64,000 bases of DNA from Macropodus opercularis (taxonomy: Eukaryota > Chordata > Actinopteri > Anabantiformes > Osphronemidae): assembly GCA_030770545.1 (NCBI GenBank), contig CM061100.1:4409501-4473500 (forward strand), given 5' to 3'. The notes below the pieces were generated by a model. It was given only the letters and a program-made list of their open reading frames with translations. It was not told where the DNA came from and searched no databases. The translations under genes and the position numbers were made by a program. Positions within the stretch are counted from its first letter, which is position 1, and every line of letters begins with the position of its first letter. Positions 48,690 to 61,000 of the stretch are shown in pieces.

Positions 48690-48880
48690 AAATGCGATAT
48701 GTGATATCCGCGACACAAGGGGGCGCTGCTCGCCCGCGGCAGGCTGCCATCGGTGCTTTGGCGACAAAACAGACGAAGAAGAAGAGCGAGAACGCTGATT
48801 TGAGACGCGCGTCCAAGGGAGACCTCACTGGGACGGGACAGGTACCGCAGAGCGTTTATCGGCGGAGGTTGACTGTCAAG
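48690..48880 (+). promoter_or_regulatory. herc1: CpG-rich herc1 promoter and candidate non-coding exon 1
   Basis: Positions 48700-49220 are CpG-dense. Two plus-strand donors follow: GGACAG/GTACCG (exon edge 48841) and GTCAAG/GTAACT (edge 48880). The first coding exon begins with an acceptor at 51009-51010 and 31 untranslated bases, so a leader exon is required. Which donor is used, and the transcription start, cannot be decided here. No TATA box was recognised. Confidence 0.5.
48713..48728 (+). promoter_or_regulatory. candidate CTCF-binding motif
   Basis: ACACAAGGGGGCGCTG contains the CTCF core AGGGGGCGC with CAC upstream; one flanking position departs from the consensus. It sits between the divergent esm1 and herc1 promoters. 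Confidence 0.45.
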
Positions 48881-51010
48881 GTAACTTCCACGGCCTGCGC
48901 CTGTTTTGTCTTCATACCATGTCGACAGGGCCCTAACGAGTCGCGGGGTGTCCTGCCGGGAGCTGTCAGCCGGCAGGCGGAGGGGCTGGGCCGGTTTGAC
49001 AGCCACGGAGCGGACTAGCAGCTGCACTGCGTTAGCTCAGCTGTCAGATGCACAGCGATGTCCGCGGTGTTACTGTGAATGACACGACGGCGACCGCGTC
49101 TCGGTTTCACCTATTTCTCTGTGCGGCGTTAGCTGTTAGCCGCACTGTAACGGCGAGCTCAGCTGAAACGGCTGCAGGGTGTTGGTGGACGTTTTGGAGC
49201 AGGAGCCCAGATAGAGTCGCAAGGCGGGGCGGGGTGTCTTTAATTGTACATTAATTAAATTGTCAGCTGATGTTATTAGCTGGTATGAATTCCCAAACGA
49301 GCACCGAATGACTCAGAAGCTAGTTAATGGAAATTCAGTGTCATTTATTCCGTTGCTCCCGTAGTGGGTGATGTTATAAATAACCATTTTCCTATTATCA
49401 TTATTATTACCTGTTTTGTGCTTTACAAAATCTCCCCTTTTTATGATAATGGTTGTCCTGGCAACAACAGCCTAAACATCCCTTGGCCCAGCATCGTACT
49501 GCGGCTTGTTTTGGATGACTTTCAAGCCCCAAGAAGTCTGAAGGACTTCAGAAATCTGAAACTGTACCTCCTGTCACAAAAAAAAGAAAAAAAGAAAAGC
49601 GGTGCTACTACTTGACTACGGAGGATAGAGTGAGATGGAGGTCCTTCCACCTACCTGGTAGCTGCTCTCTCATATACTGAAGGTTGAAGGCAGCTGCTGT
49701 GTCTGGCAAAAAGTAACTGGCAGCCAGCCATGAATCCAAGTGAGGTTTGATACTGATAGAATATCTTCAGCATTTGCTTGAATGTCACCTTTGAGTAAAA
49801 TAATACAAATGAATGATCCGTTGATCAAAATCGAACTTGCTTTGACTGATTTGATTGTTGCTGTTGTTTTGTACATTGAAAGGGTATTTGGCTCTATTTG
49901 CCATTAGCAGACAGCACAGCTAGAATCCAAGAACCAGCTTTCTGTGTGAAACGAGCTGAGCATTTTTGTTCCTCAGTTGTAGGTCGATGTGATGGTTGTG
50001 TCTAACATTGCTGGTGGTTGCTTGCTCATGGTTGTCTGACTAAAGAGCTTGTTGCTACATCAGTGCTTGCTGTTATTTTTGGCCAGAGTGGAAACCATAT
50101 AGCCCCTCAGGCTTGAGGCAGGGCCAGAGAGATGGGGCTCTCTTACTGTGGGCTACGGTCGGTAGCATTCTCATATGTACAGTAGCAGGCCATAGCTACT
50201 GTAGCATTTTCTCACTCATTCCAGTTCCTGTGTATGACAAGGGTCTTTGGAGACTTTTCTTGTGTATTTAAACAGCTGATTTACATTAGTTTGTTGTTTG
50301 AAGTCTCAGTATATGTCTTGACTGTAATTAAAAATTCAAAAAGAATGCAAGAGCCAGTTTAGTTATACTCAAACTTGCATTTCTTATTGCCAGGAATGAA
50401 GTTCCTTTGCAGATGTTCACTGCAGAGTAACATGAGGCGTGCTTTTGAATTGTTTGAATGGCAGACAGGTGTACAGACTGGGGGTAAGGTTAGAGGGTGA
50501 GCTTTGCTTAGACTTGTCTTGTAGATTGAGTGTCAGGTGGCCAAACTTAAGACGCTGACTTTCACAGTTACATCCTGACAGAAGCAGGGAATTTAAATGA
50601 ATTTACAGGAGGATATGATTAGTGTAACCCAGGACCTTAATCTGAAGCTCATAATTTTAGATGTAGGTATAAATACTGTGTAGCACGATGGCTTATAAGA
50701 CAAAAATCCCTTCATTAGTGTAGATGTCTTATAGCTGGCCTATTTCAGTGATACCCACTGGGCCTATGGCCTGGATGCACTGCATTTTGAAGAGGTGCTA
50801 ACACCATGGGGAAACCTGACACCTTTAGAGTGAATTTACTGTATAACATTGGCTTTCAGCATCAAACACTGGCTGCAAATTGATGAGAGAGAGTGTGATT
50901 TTATTATGTTAATTAAGTATGAGGGAGTAATGTGTGAATTTGATAAATCTGCCAATATACTGCACTGACATCTAATCGTTCTGTCCTGTTTTTTTTGTGC
51001 TTTTTTTCAG
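48881..51010 (+). other. herc1: herc1 first intron
   Basis: The first 350 bases are still CpG-rich; the rest is AT-rich with no coding exon. A 9-bp inverted repeat (TACAGTAGC / GCTACTGTA) lies at 50178-50203. The intron ends in a long T tract and CAG at 51008-51010. Confidence 0.65.
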
Positions 51011-52013
51011 TTATACATTAGAGTATAGATAATGCTCAGACATGGTTCCCTGTCAGACCCATGTGTTACTGAAATGGCAGGAGCACTTTAATAGCTCCTG
51101 GGCTGCAGAAGACAGTGTGCAGACAACCAGGAGGGAAGGAGCGGCTGTGCTCTACGATAAGCTACTTCACAACAAGGAAGTGATAACTTTGGCCCAGCCT
51201 GTCCAAGAACTCGTTGGCCCACGCCTGCCAGACTTTGAGTGCGAGTCCAGTGCCTCAGCGGAGAAGGAGGAGTACCTTTCATCCCTGCTTCACAGCCAAC
51301 GATGGCTGGCTCACCGCATGCTGACGCAGACCTCCTACACCTTGAGCCTCCATCATAGGCTGGTAGTTCTCCAGAGGATCTACTATGCACTTCATAGCAA
51401 ATACCATGACAAATTTGGTGTACAGCTGCCCTCTCAGTCTACAGACAGCGGGACTGAATGTGGACAACTTGAGCTGGCCTCAGAGCCTTGCCTACCAGGC
51501 GGAGTAGCCAAAGTCAAATCGGGTACAGATGTTTTAATAGAGATGGGTGTGAGGACAGGGTTAAGTCTGCTCTTCTCGCTGCTGCAACAGAACTGGCGAT
51601 ATGCAGCTTCTGTACATCCTGAGTTGGTGCTTTGCAACGATGTACTTGCCACAGCATCCTCCGTGCTGGCCTCTCTACCACCACTCTCTCTGGCCAATGA
51701 GAATAAGATCCCATCGGTGGGGCTGGACTGCCTGGCACAGGTGGCTGAGTTCCTGAAGAAGACATCTGTGAGTAGTGGCATTGGTGGTGCAGATCCCACT
51801 GGTCGTAGGCTGGCACTGGAGCTGCTGCTTGGCCTGGCCATGCAGAGAGGCTCCCTGAAGTTTCTGCTGGAGTGGGTGGAGGTAGCGTTGGCTGCTTCCA
51901 TGTCCTCCTCCACATCTACCCTGTCTTCCTCCCCCTCACCAAGCTCGCAGCAGTTAGCTGGTGTAGGCTTTGATGTCATCCATCAAACACTTCTTCAAAT
52001 GAGGCAATATTCG
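51011..52013 (+). CDS. herc1: herc1 first coding exon (N-terminal region)
   Basis: Exon of 1003 bp with 31 leader bases and 324 codons, unusually large for this gene. It encodes MVPCQTHVLLKWQEHFNSSW, later LVVLQRIYYALHSKYHDKFG, TDVLIEMGVRTGLSLLF, and a Ser-rich stretch (SSSTSTLSSSPSPSS) where human differs. Donor GTACGT, phase 0. The next small exon, 52593-52688, encodes GFRGDSVNTQVLKKDADGLC and ends FEE. Confidence 0.95.
51032..51091 (+). other. short upstream ORF overlapping the herc1 start
   Basis: An ATG at 51032 with A at -3 opens a 19-codon frame that ends TAA at 51089-51091, overlapping the herc1 start at 51042 in another frame. It lies in the same exon, so it would be present in any transcript using this acceptor. 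Such frames can dampen translation; no evidence of use is visible. Confidence 0.5.
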
Positions 52014-55000
52014 GTACGTTCCATCTATTTATATTTATTGATATTTGTCAAATGTTACCTGTGTACTAATTTTGTCTTTGACATCAGGGAAAAATAGTCA
52101 ATAGTCTTTGGCAGTTTATAATTTCCAGACTATTACATCATCATCAGATCAGAGTTATGCGTGTGGATTATCCATAAAGGTGTTTTGTATACATACTGAT
52201 AAAACAGTCCCATCCGGGTTGCAGACTGTCCTTTCTCACTCAGCCGGTCTCATATGAACCTCGTCTTCAGTCTTCCTGTCTCTCTACAGATATAAATATT
52301 TAGTCATCCTTAGTAGGCTAATGAGCTTTGCAATGTTTCTGGACAAATGCCATTCATGGCTGTGTATTGTCAGGATACTGCACTGTGCATGATTACAGAT
52401 TTTTAGATTATGTAAATGACACTGAATAAAATACTCTTATACTATTATACTATAGTATATAATAGAATATACTAAAACTATAATACTTAGATTTAGGTAT
52501 TTATTTATTTATGGTTAAGAAATAATGGCTATTTTAAGTAGCACTGTGCATAGCACAAATTTAAAGTTCTAATCAGAATCACATTCTCCCAGGGTTTCCG
52601 TGGAGACTCTGTCAATACTCAGGTGCTCAAGAAGGATGCAGATGGACTTTGTCGGCTCTCTCAGGCAGCTCTCTGCCTCTTTGAAGAGGTAACAGAGGTT
52701 TTATTCACAAAATGTAAGGGTTGTACTTTTCAGTAACTGCATTTAAAGGACCTCATCTTCCTGTTCTTTGACAGATTTGTAACCTAGCATCCTACTGCCT
52801 GTGCTCCAGCACTGATACTGCTGCTCCTGGTACAGAGAGTGACACAGTGATGGTGTATGTATGGGGCAGCAACAGCAGCCATCAGCTGGCAGAGGGAACG
52901 CTGGAGAAAATCCTTCTGCCAAAACTAACACAGGGATTCAATGACGCCCAAATGGTACGGCTTTCCATATGGTTATAATATTATAAATATATAAATAATT
53001 TTGAACACAACAGTATCTGCACTTTGTTGTTAATATTTTAAGGTGTACTGTGTACATTTCATCCTTTTAATACTTTGTACTTTGTCCTTCTTTTAGATTG
53101 AGGCGGGTCAGTACTGTACTTTCTCAGTATCTGCAGATGGTTCAGTAAAAGCATGTGGAAAAGGCAGCTATGGCCGTCTGGGCCTTGGTGACTCCAACAA
53201 CCAGTCCATGCCCAAGAAACTTGTGCTGGAGCCACACAGGAACATGAAGAAAGTGTCATCCTCTAAGGGCTCCGATGGTCACACTTTGGCCATCACTGTA
53301 GAGGGAGAGGTACGAAGTTCAAGTTACTGCTGGGAAAAAAAAGTTACTGCTTGTCCTGTAATTACTGCAGACTTACTGGTGCACAATTAAAGGTTTGTTG
53401 TGTCTTTTAGATTTTCAGCTGGGGTGATGGAGAGTATGGGAAACTGGGGCATGGCAATAGTGCTACACAGAAATACCCCAAAATCATTCAAGGACCACTT
53501 TTAGGCAAAGTAAGCATGGAAGAAACAGATGTGAGCAAATAAATATGATGGACATATATGTTACCCTTAATGGTGTCTTTGTCAGGTTGTCGTTTGTGTG
53601 TCTGCTGGCTACAGACACAGTGCTGCTGTGACGAATGATGGAGAGCTTTATACATGGGGAGAAGGGGACTTTGGCAGACTTGGTACAGTTTTTCACTTGT
53701 ACTCCTCAAGTTACTTGTACAGAACTTATTTAGCTTAACAATTCTGATAAGTTTGGGACATTATTGGTTTCTCTTTGGCCAGGTCACAGTGACAGTCAGA
53801 GCCGGAATGTGCCCACCCTGGTGAAGGACATCAGTGGTGTAGGGCAGGCAGCCTGTGGCAGTTCTCACACGATTGCGGTTGCACAGGATGGACGCACCGT
53901 TTGGTCTTTTGGAGGAGGAGACAATGGTACAGTATCAGTAGTCAACGCGTGGTCCATCAGAACAGTAATATTTTGAGCAGTGAACTCCTGTCATGCTTAT
54001 GTGTGACTCATCTTTGCAGGTAAACTAGGTCACGGAGACACAAATCGTGTGTATCGCCCCAAAGTCATAGAGGCACTGCATGGATTCATCATCAGGAAAG
54101 TGTGTGCTGGCAGCCAATCGTCTCTTGCCCTTACCTCTGCAGGACAGGTAGGGTTACTATTTAATTCTTTATTTCATGGTACTAGTTTGGTTTCTGTTAA
54201 ACATATTTTGACAAAACAAGCTTTGACAAACATCCAGAATCAACTAACAAGATTTTATTTTAAAGGAGCGTAAAATTTAGAATTTTTACAGCAAGTATAC
54301 GTATATCTACTTGGACAGTGCATGTAACATATTTGCATTACATTACATCCTGAATTTAACACTGATTATAGCTAATAGTGTCAATAATGCAATAAGTAGT
54401 TTTATATATATATGTGTGCGCGTGTGTCTTTACATTAGGTGTTCTCATGGGGCTGTGGCTCGTGTTTGGGATGTGGCTCTTCTGAGACTACCTCGCTGAG
54501 ACCCAGGTTCATAGAGGACCTGAGTATCACCAAGATCATTGATATCTCGTGTGGAGACAGCCACTGTCTGGCTCTGTCCCATGGTGCGAAACTTCCATCA
54601 TCACTTTCTCAGACTATTAGACGAGTAACAAAACGTTAAAATAGTAACGTCGGATGTTTAAAATGTTAAATGTCCTCTGTGCAATGGCTGCATTTCTTCA
54701 TCAGAGAATGAAGTGTACGCTTGGGGGAACAACACCATGGGCCAGTGTGGGCAAGGCCATACTTCCACACCTATTACCAAACCTAAGAAGGTGTTAGGTC
54801 TGGAGGGGGTGTCTATCCAACAGATCACTGCTGGCACTTCTCACAGCCTCGCTTGGACTGCTGTTCCAACAGACAGGTATCGGCAGATCTTACACACTGT
54901 ATTTTTTCACATTACATTCCTCTGTTTATTTGACAGTGAGTCCTTTGTTTGCTTTTTGTGCGTCATTGGTGTAGCTGCAGATATACAGTATGATATATGT

Positions 55001-58000
55001 CTCCATTATAAAAACAGAGATGTTGTTTTGGTGCAGTCACTGCTGTTATTAAGTGACATGCTTGTTTCCCAGGCAACTAGTGGCCTGGCACAGGCCCTTT
55101 TGTGTCGACTTGGAAGAAAGTACATTTACCTACTTACGCAACTTCTTAGAAGGTTCCTGCGATGGCATCGGGAATGACACACCTCCTGCTCCGTTCTTGT
55201 CTAAAAGGTACTAAATTACTCAAAGTAATCAAATTTGTACTGTGCAGTGTTGCGTCACTGTCACACACTAACGTTCAGCCCTATCTTCTTAGCCACACTC
55301 GCAATGCTCTTGGTTTCTTTTACTCAGGGACCACCATCAGTTTCTTTTGCTGTGCATGAAGCTGCTGTCTATCCACCTGTCCTTAGCCCATGCTGGGGGC
55401 ACCGGTGCCATCGTGTTAGGGGCTCAGAGCAAGCCCCTTAGAAACCTGCTCTTCAGGCTTATAGACACAAACATGCCAGACTCCATACAACAGGTATAAC
55501 ATGTTCCACATTACTTTCACATAAAAAGTGCTTACTTTACAATGGGAACTTAATTAAATAATAGTTGTTCAAGCACTGACACTTCTGTCCATCCTCAGGC
55601 AGTTTTGAACACACTATCAATCGGTGCGTCTCTGCTGCTGCCTCCTCTGAGGGAGAGGACAGAACTGCTTCTCTCTCTGCTTCCTCACGGTCCACAGAGC
55701 CTGAATGTCCTCTCTAAAGGACAGGTATGTTTAGCCCATTCGCTGTTTTGTAGTAGCAGTAGCAGGGTTCATCATAAAAAAAGATTCAGAGGGCACAGCA
55801 GCCAGTTAAACTATTGTAAAGGACATATTTTCACAGCTCTCTCTCCTTCTTCTTCCCTCTATATTATTTACAGCGCCTACAGTTAGACATGGTTCTCAGC
55901 AGCCTTCAGGACCAGAGCCATGTCGCTTCTCTTCTAGGGTACAGCAATTTTGGTGAGGTGACAGCCATTGGACCTCCTCTGATGCCCGCTTTGTCAGTTC
56001 GACCACCATCTTCAACCAGCTCTGTCGAGTCCTCTGACCCTCTGCACTTAGCAGAGGTGCTGCTCAGAACACTGCTCCTCAGCATAGGCTTTTATACGGT
56101 ATGATCAAAAGAATGATGTGTGTGTTTAACATGAGAGACACTGTAGTTAAAGCATTGTCTCATTTACCTTAAATTGTTCTTTTAACCTGACATTTTGTTA
56201 CGTTGTAACCTGTAAGTTATGGTACTGCACCTTCTCATGGGGCATGTGCGTTTTCCTTTCTTCGTTGTTTTTGTTTTTTAAATTCATACAGGAGCGGGCA
56301 TTTGGGGAATTGGAGAAAAACAGTGACAAGCAGCTTTCCAGTGATCGCCAGGGACAGACTGATCCTCCCTGTCACTTCCACCAACTGTTGTCTGGACTTC
56401 ACAAACACCTTCTTGCCCATTGCTACATCCATTCAAGCCCTGAGGTACTGTACACAACAGCTACAGACACTGAATAATATACAGCTTATTCTTGAAAATT
56501 AGCTTAGTTTGGAAACATAATGTTTTATTTACAGTTCATACTTACATGCTGTTTTTTTTGTAGGATGACAGTAGTGTAATGTTACTTCGTGAACACCTTT
56601 ACCTGCTGCTTCCTTTTGCTGCTGAGACTCTTAAAAGATCCACCAAACTGTTGAAGGAGAGCTCACTGGATAAACAAATCATCAAGAAACTACACAGTAA
56701 GAATAGTGGCTTTCAACGACAAAGACATTAGGTCCTATCTGCATAAAACATAGCTATCTCCCTATATCTTAGAGCAGTGTACACACACACCAGTCAACAC
56801 TGGGATGTAGTAGTAATAAGCTCAACTCTAACTTCCTTCTTTTATTTCACCTCTTTTCCCAGTGGTGTTGTACAACTCAGTGGCTGGCAGCTTGCTGTGC
56901 CAGGTAATATACTCGCTGCTGCTGCTGCCCCTGGGCACGGTTCAACCTCTTCTGAGCCACTTACTGGTCTTGTTGGAGAACCTTAATGATTTTAACAGGT
57001 TGCTGCCAGAGACCGGTATGCTGGAGGAGAAGGAACTTGGAATGGAGGCACAGAAAACTTGTTCAGGTCAGTAGATTGACCCGAACATGTGTCACTGTTA
57101 CAGTATATACTTTCATCAAACACTTAATGTCTTGTTTATAGATGAAAGTGAAGAAAATGGTCAGCAACAGGAGGAGTGCAAGTGGGTTTGGCTGTTGGAC
57201 CTAGAGCGTTCTGTAGCGCTGGCAGTCGGCCGTTGCCTTGGTGGAATGCTGCAAGGCCCGCCGTTGTCACTCCAAGAGAAAACATCTGAGTTCTGGCTAT
57301 CAAATGTCCTCCTCAGGAATGGCCTTGAGATGGACTTTGAACAGCTGGGTAGGAAAACAAATTGCGTGCTGTCCAGACTTTCACGTGTGCTAATGTTTTG
57401 GTACATAAATACCAAGTCAACAGTTTTCAGTCTCAGTGTAATGCTACACTGATGTGTTCACATATTGTGAAAATAACTAAAACCTGTTTTTAGCTACATT
57501 ACAACACATGAAAGGTTGGGAAATGTTTTAGACATACAAAGAGTATCTCAGATCATAAGGCCACGGGGGCTCGCTGAAGGGACTCCAAGGGCCTAATGAT
57601 TTTTCCTATGTTGTACTGTATATGATGCTTCATTTTATAGACTCGAGCATGGCCTGGCTAACAGAGGTAGTACTGGTGGGCAGTAGTGATACCAGGCTTG
57701 CAGAGATGAGTGTGAATGAAGACACTAAAACTTTGCTGGAACTGGCGCTGGGATCCTCCAGAGGAGTTGCAGGTGGCCTGTGGCGCAACATGGAGGATTA
57801 TGCTCATAGCAAGGGTACTTTTGCTATAATTAAAATTGAGAATGCTGAATAAGGGAAAAATAAAAATGATCTATAATGAGCTTTTTGTTGTTAGTTTAAT
57901 TTTTTACTCTTGTGTTTGTGTATTCAGAGTCAATATGTATTTTTGTTTTGCTGTGCAAGCAGAATGGGAAAACGGAGGCGCTTCAGGGAACTCTCTGCTT

Positions 58001-61000
58001 GAGACCGTCTGTCGCTGCAGTCTGGCAGCTCTACTGAAACACACTGGGCTGCAGAATGAGGCCTGCTGGCAGGACAGGTCAGTTGATGCTTAATGGAGTG
58101 TCTCCTCCTTTAGTTGTGACACACTAAACTCTACCAGTGATGCACTTTGTCTCCTCTATTTTGGGACAGATATGAGCCCTGTGAAATGCTCTTAGATGTC
58201 TATGAAACAGTCTATAAAGTCAGAAGCACTCTACTGGCCCTTAAAAACTCTCCAAGAACATCACAGGTGCAGGCTTCAGCCAAACAGGTACCTATACTAA
58301 AATTACTACACTTCATATCAGAAAATGGTTGGGGTTTTATAATGTATATAATTCCCACTATATTTAAAAGGACTAAGGCATCAACTGATTAAAAAATAGT
58401 TATTATATTTTTCTTTAATCGCAGGCCACTCAATCTTCCCAAAGCCCTGATGCACATAGGCAAGAACCAGGCACCTCTGTGGAACCGGTGGCAAAGGATC
58501 CTGAACCGCAGACAGAAGGACAGTGTAACAGGGAGGTACAGGTGTCTCCACCTCCCACAGCCAACCACAACCAGGATGAGGTTTCAGAGGAGGATGCGTT
58601 TGGCAACAGCCGTATGTACCTGTCAGGTTAGAAAACGTGTCTATTTGTGCTCCAGACTCTGGAAACATTTTCATTACCTTTCTTGTATGGACACTTTACA
58701 CACATGGAAATCATTACTGCACTTTCATTTCTGACACATCAGTGTCTTTCCTGCTTCTTCAGAAGTCCTGGAATCATTCATGGCCACCCGAGAGGCCATG
58801 CAAGTTCAGCAGAACGTCACAGTGTACGAGTCATTTGGGACTTCCACTCTCCCCAGCAGCATGGGGAGCCCCGACAGCCCAGTGAGAGAGCCAGATGCCA
58901 AACAGCAGTGGGAGAATCAAAGGGAGACTGAGGAAAGCTTGTCTTTCCCTGCTGCCTGCCATCTGGTGGTTTCCAGATGTCTCTTCCTTCTGCTGGGGGT
59001 CAGACCTGCTTGGGTGGAGCCCAGCGAAAAGGAGAATCACACTGTAAACTCTGGAGCAAGGTACAGTATGGGGTATGTCAGACTATGTGGGTTTTGTGGG
59101 AGAGACGTGTCTTCACTAACTGTTCTTGTTAACGTGCTTTTAGAAAACCATCAACAGAATCTTTGTCAATGGCTGTTGACAGCAGAAAACCGGTAAGATG
59201 TGTAATTTAGTATAATGTTGTCTCTAGCCTTCTTAGAATTCCTGATGTTCTGTCTTTGTCTTGTTTAGTCTGACCATCTAAAAATCTCTACTGGATATTC
59301 CAAGAATAAAATGGGTAAGGAGGAGCTTCAAAGCCAAACTCAGTGCATGAAAATGATCTTGAGAAACACAGATCTCTTCCTTTACTCTGATCTTTTTCAG
59401 GCCTTCCTCTGTGTTCTCTGGACATCATGAAAGATGCTTGGGATCGCCTGCGACAGTGTATCAGCCCAACCACTGCTATGTCCCACTACAGCAACAACAC
59501 CTTGCCAATTCTTAACCAGGTCTTCCACTTTGTCTGTGGAAGCCTGATTCCTTTATCGTCCGCTCAGCTTGGTGGTCCGACGTACAGCCAAGGAGATCCA
59601 AAAGCCATTACTTCTGCTATTCTGCAGCAGCAACGAAGGGCAGAGGTAAGATTTTCCTTTTTATACAGTATTACCAGCCACTTGAAGAATATTACAGAGG
59701 AACTATACTGCTGTAGCATTGGTTATTTGTTAACTTATTGCCTGGTAACGGTGTCATTATTACTGCGTTTACTTTTCATTTTTAGATTCGTCTTGAAGCC
59801 CTGTGTCAGATGTCGTCCTTTCTATCCAAGATGGAGGAAAAGACCAGTGGGTTCGCAGTCCCCCATCAGTTTCCGCCAATGTTGCAGTCGGTGCAGCTTC
59901 AGTTCCTCTCTGGATGCTTTGCTTTGGGAACACAAATCATTGCCCCTCATAATGGAGCTAATTATGAGATGCAGCATTACATGGTAAAAGCAGTGACCAT
60001 GCTCTCCCTGTGTTTAATGATTCATTCACTTGACAGCTGGCAACAACTAATATATGTTGTTTATGTCATGAGTACTACATGTTGTTGTATGATATTCTCC
60101 TATTTCTATACAGTGTGGCACACAGTCAGCTTCCATGGATACACAAAGGGAACTACAATCTGCAGCCCACACTTTTTATCAGCAGGTTGTATGTATCCTC
60201 AAACAGAGGGTGCTGTTGGAAAGAGAACATCCAGGTTTGTTCAGGGTTTAAATTCAGATTTATTAGATTCTTTTGTCCTTCGATGTTTTTCATTTTACTC
60301 TGTCTTTATAACACTCAGGTTCCTGCCAGCACCTTTTACTAGTCACTATTTTTGCGCTGAACTTCTGTTACCAACCAGTGGACCTGGTGCTCGTCATCAA
60401 ATCTGGCATCCTGGAAATCCTTTCTGCGCTGACCAACAACAGCTGTGCTCTGATTAACCAGGGCTGGTTTGCTGCATCTGGCTCCATGCTACTGAGTGGG
60501 GCTGTTAGACTAGCTTGTGCCCGTTTACTTCAAATACTCACTGTAGCTGCAAGGTAAGAATATGGAAACGGTAAACACCTCTGCAGTAATGTGCAGGACT
60601 ACACCCAGAATAAAGCTCGAATCCTCTTAATTGTTTACTTTTACATAACTAAACTTCATGTTTTGTCAGCTCCTGTGAGGATTTGCTGCCTATTGATGTA
60701 TCCCACGCTCTAATGGAAGTGATGTGTGAGCAGCTTCAAAATGTCCTGCACGCTTTCCACCAACAGCAGACATCAGAAAGAGCAACAGCTGAGAGAAAAG
60801 ATGTGGACACTGGCACCAAAAGCGCAAATCTAGGTATAAAATATTAACTACAGTATATTAAACACCACTGTAAAAAGCCCTGTAAAGATGTATGTTTCTA
60901 AACCCATTTAATTCAAGAGCCCTGCTTCAATACAATTTTCATCTTTTTGTAATGTATTAGGAATGGAAAGCAGCAAAGTGGTTGAATCCCAGCTGGCAGA

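Noticed and set aside
48344..49027. 227-codon minus-strand frame across the herc1 CpG-rich promoter
   Set aside because: CpG-rich DNA is poor in stop codons; the peptide is low-complexity in parts and matches nothing, and the frame crosses the promoter antisense.
51434..51979. 181- and 133-codon minus-strand frames
   Set aside because: They are antisense shadows of the large first coding exon of herc1.
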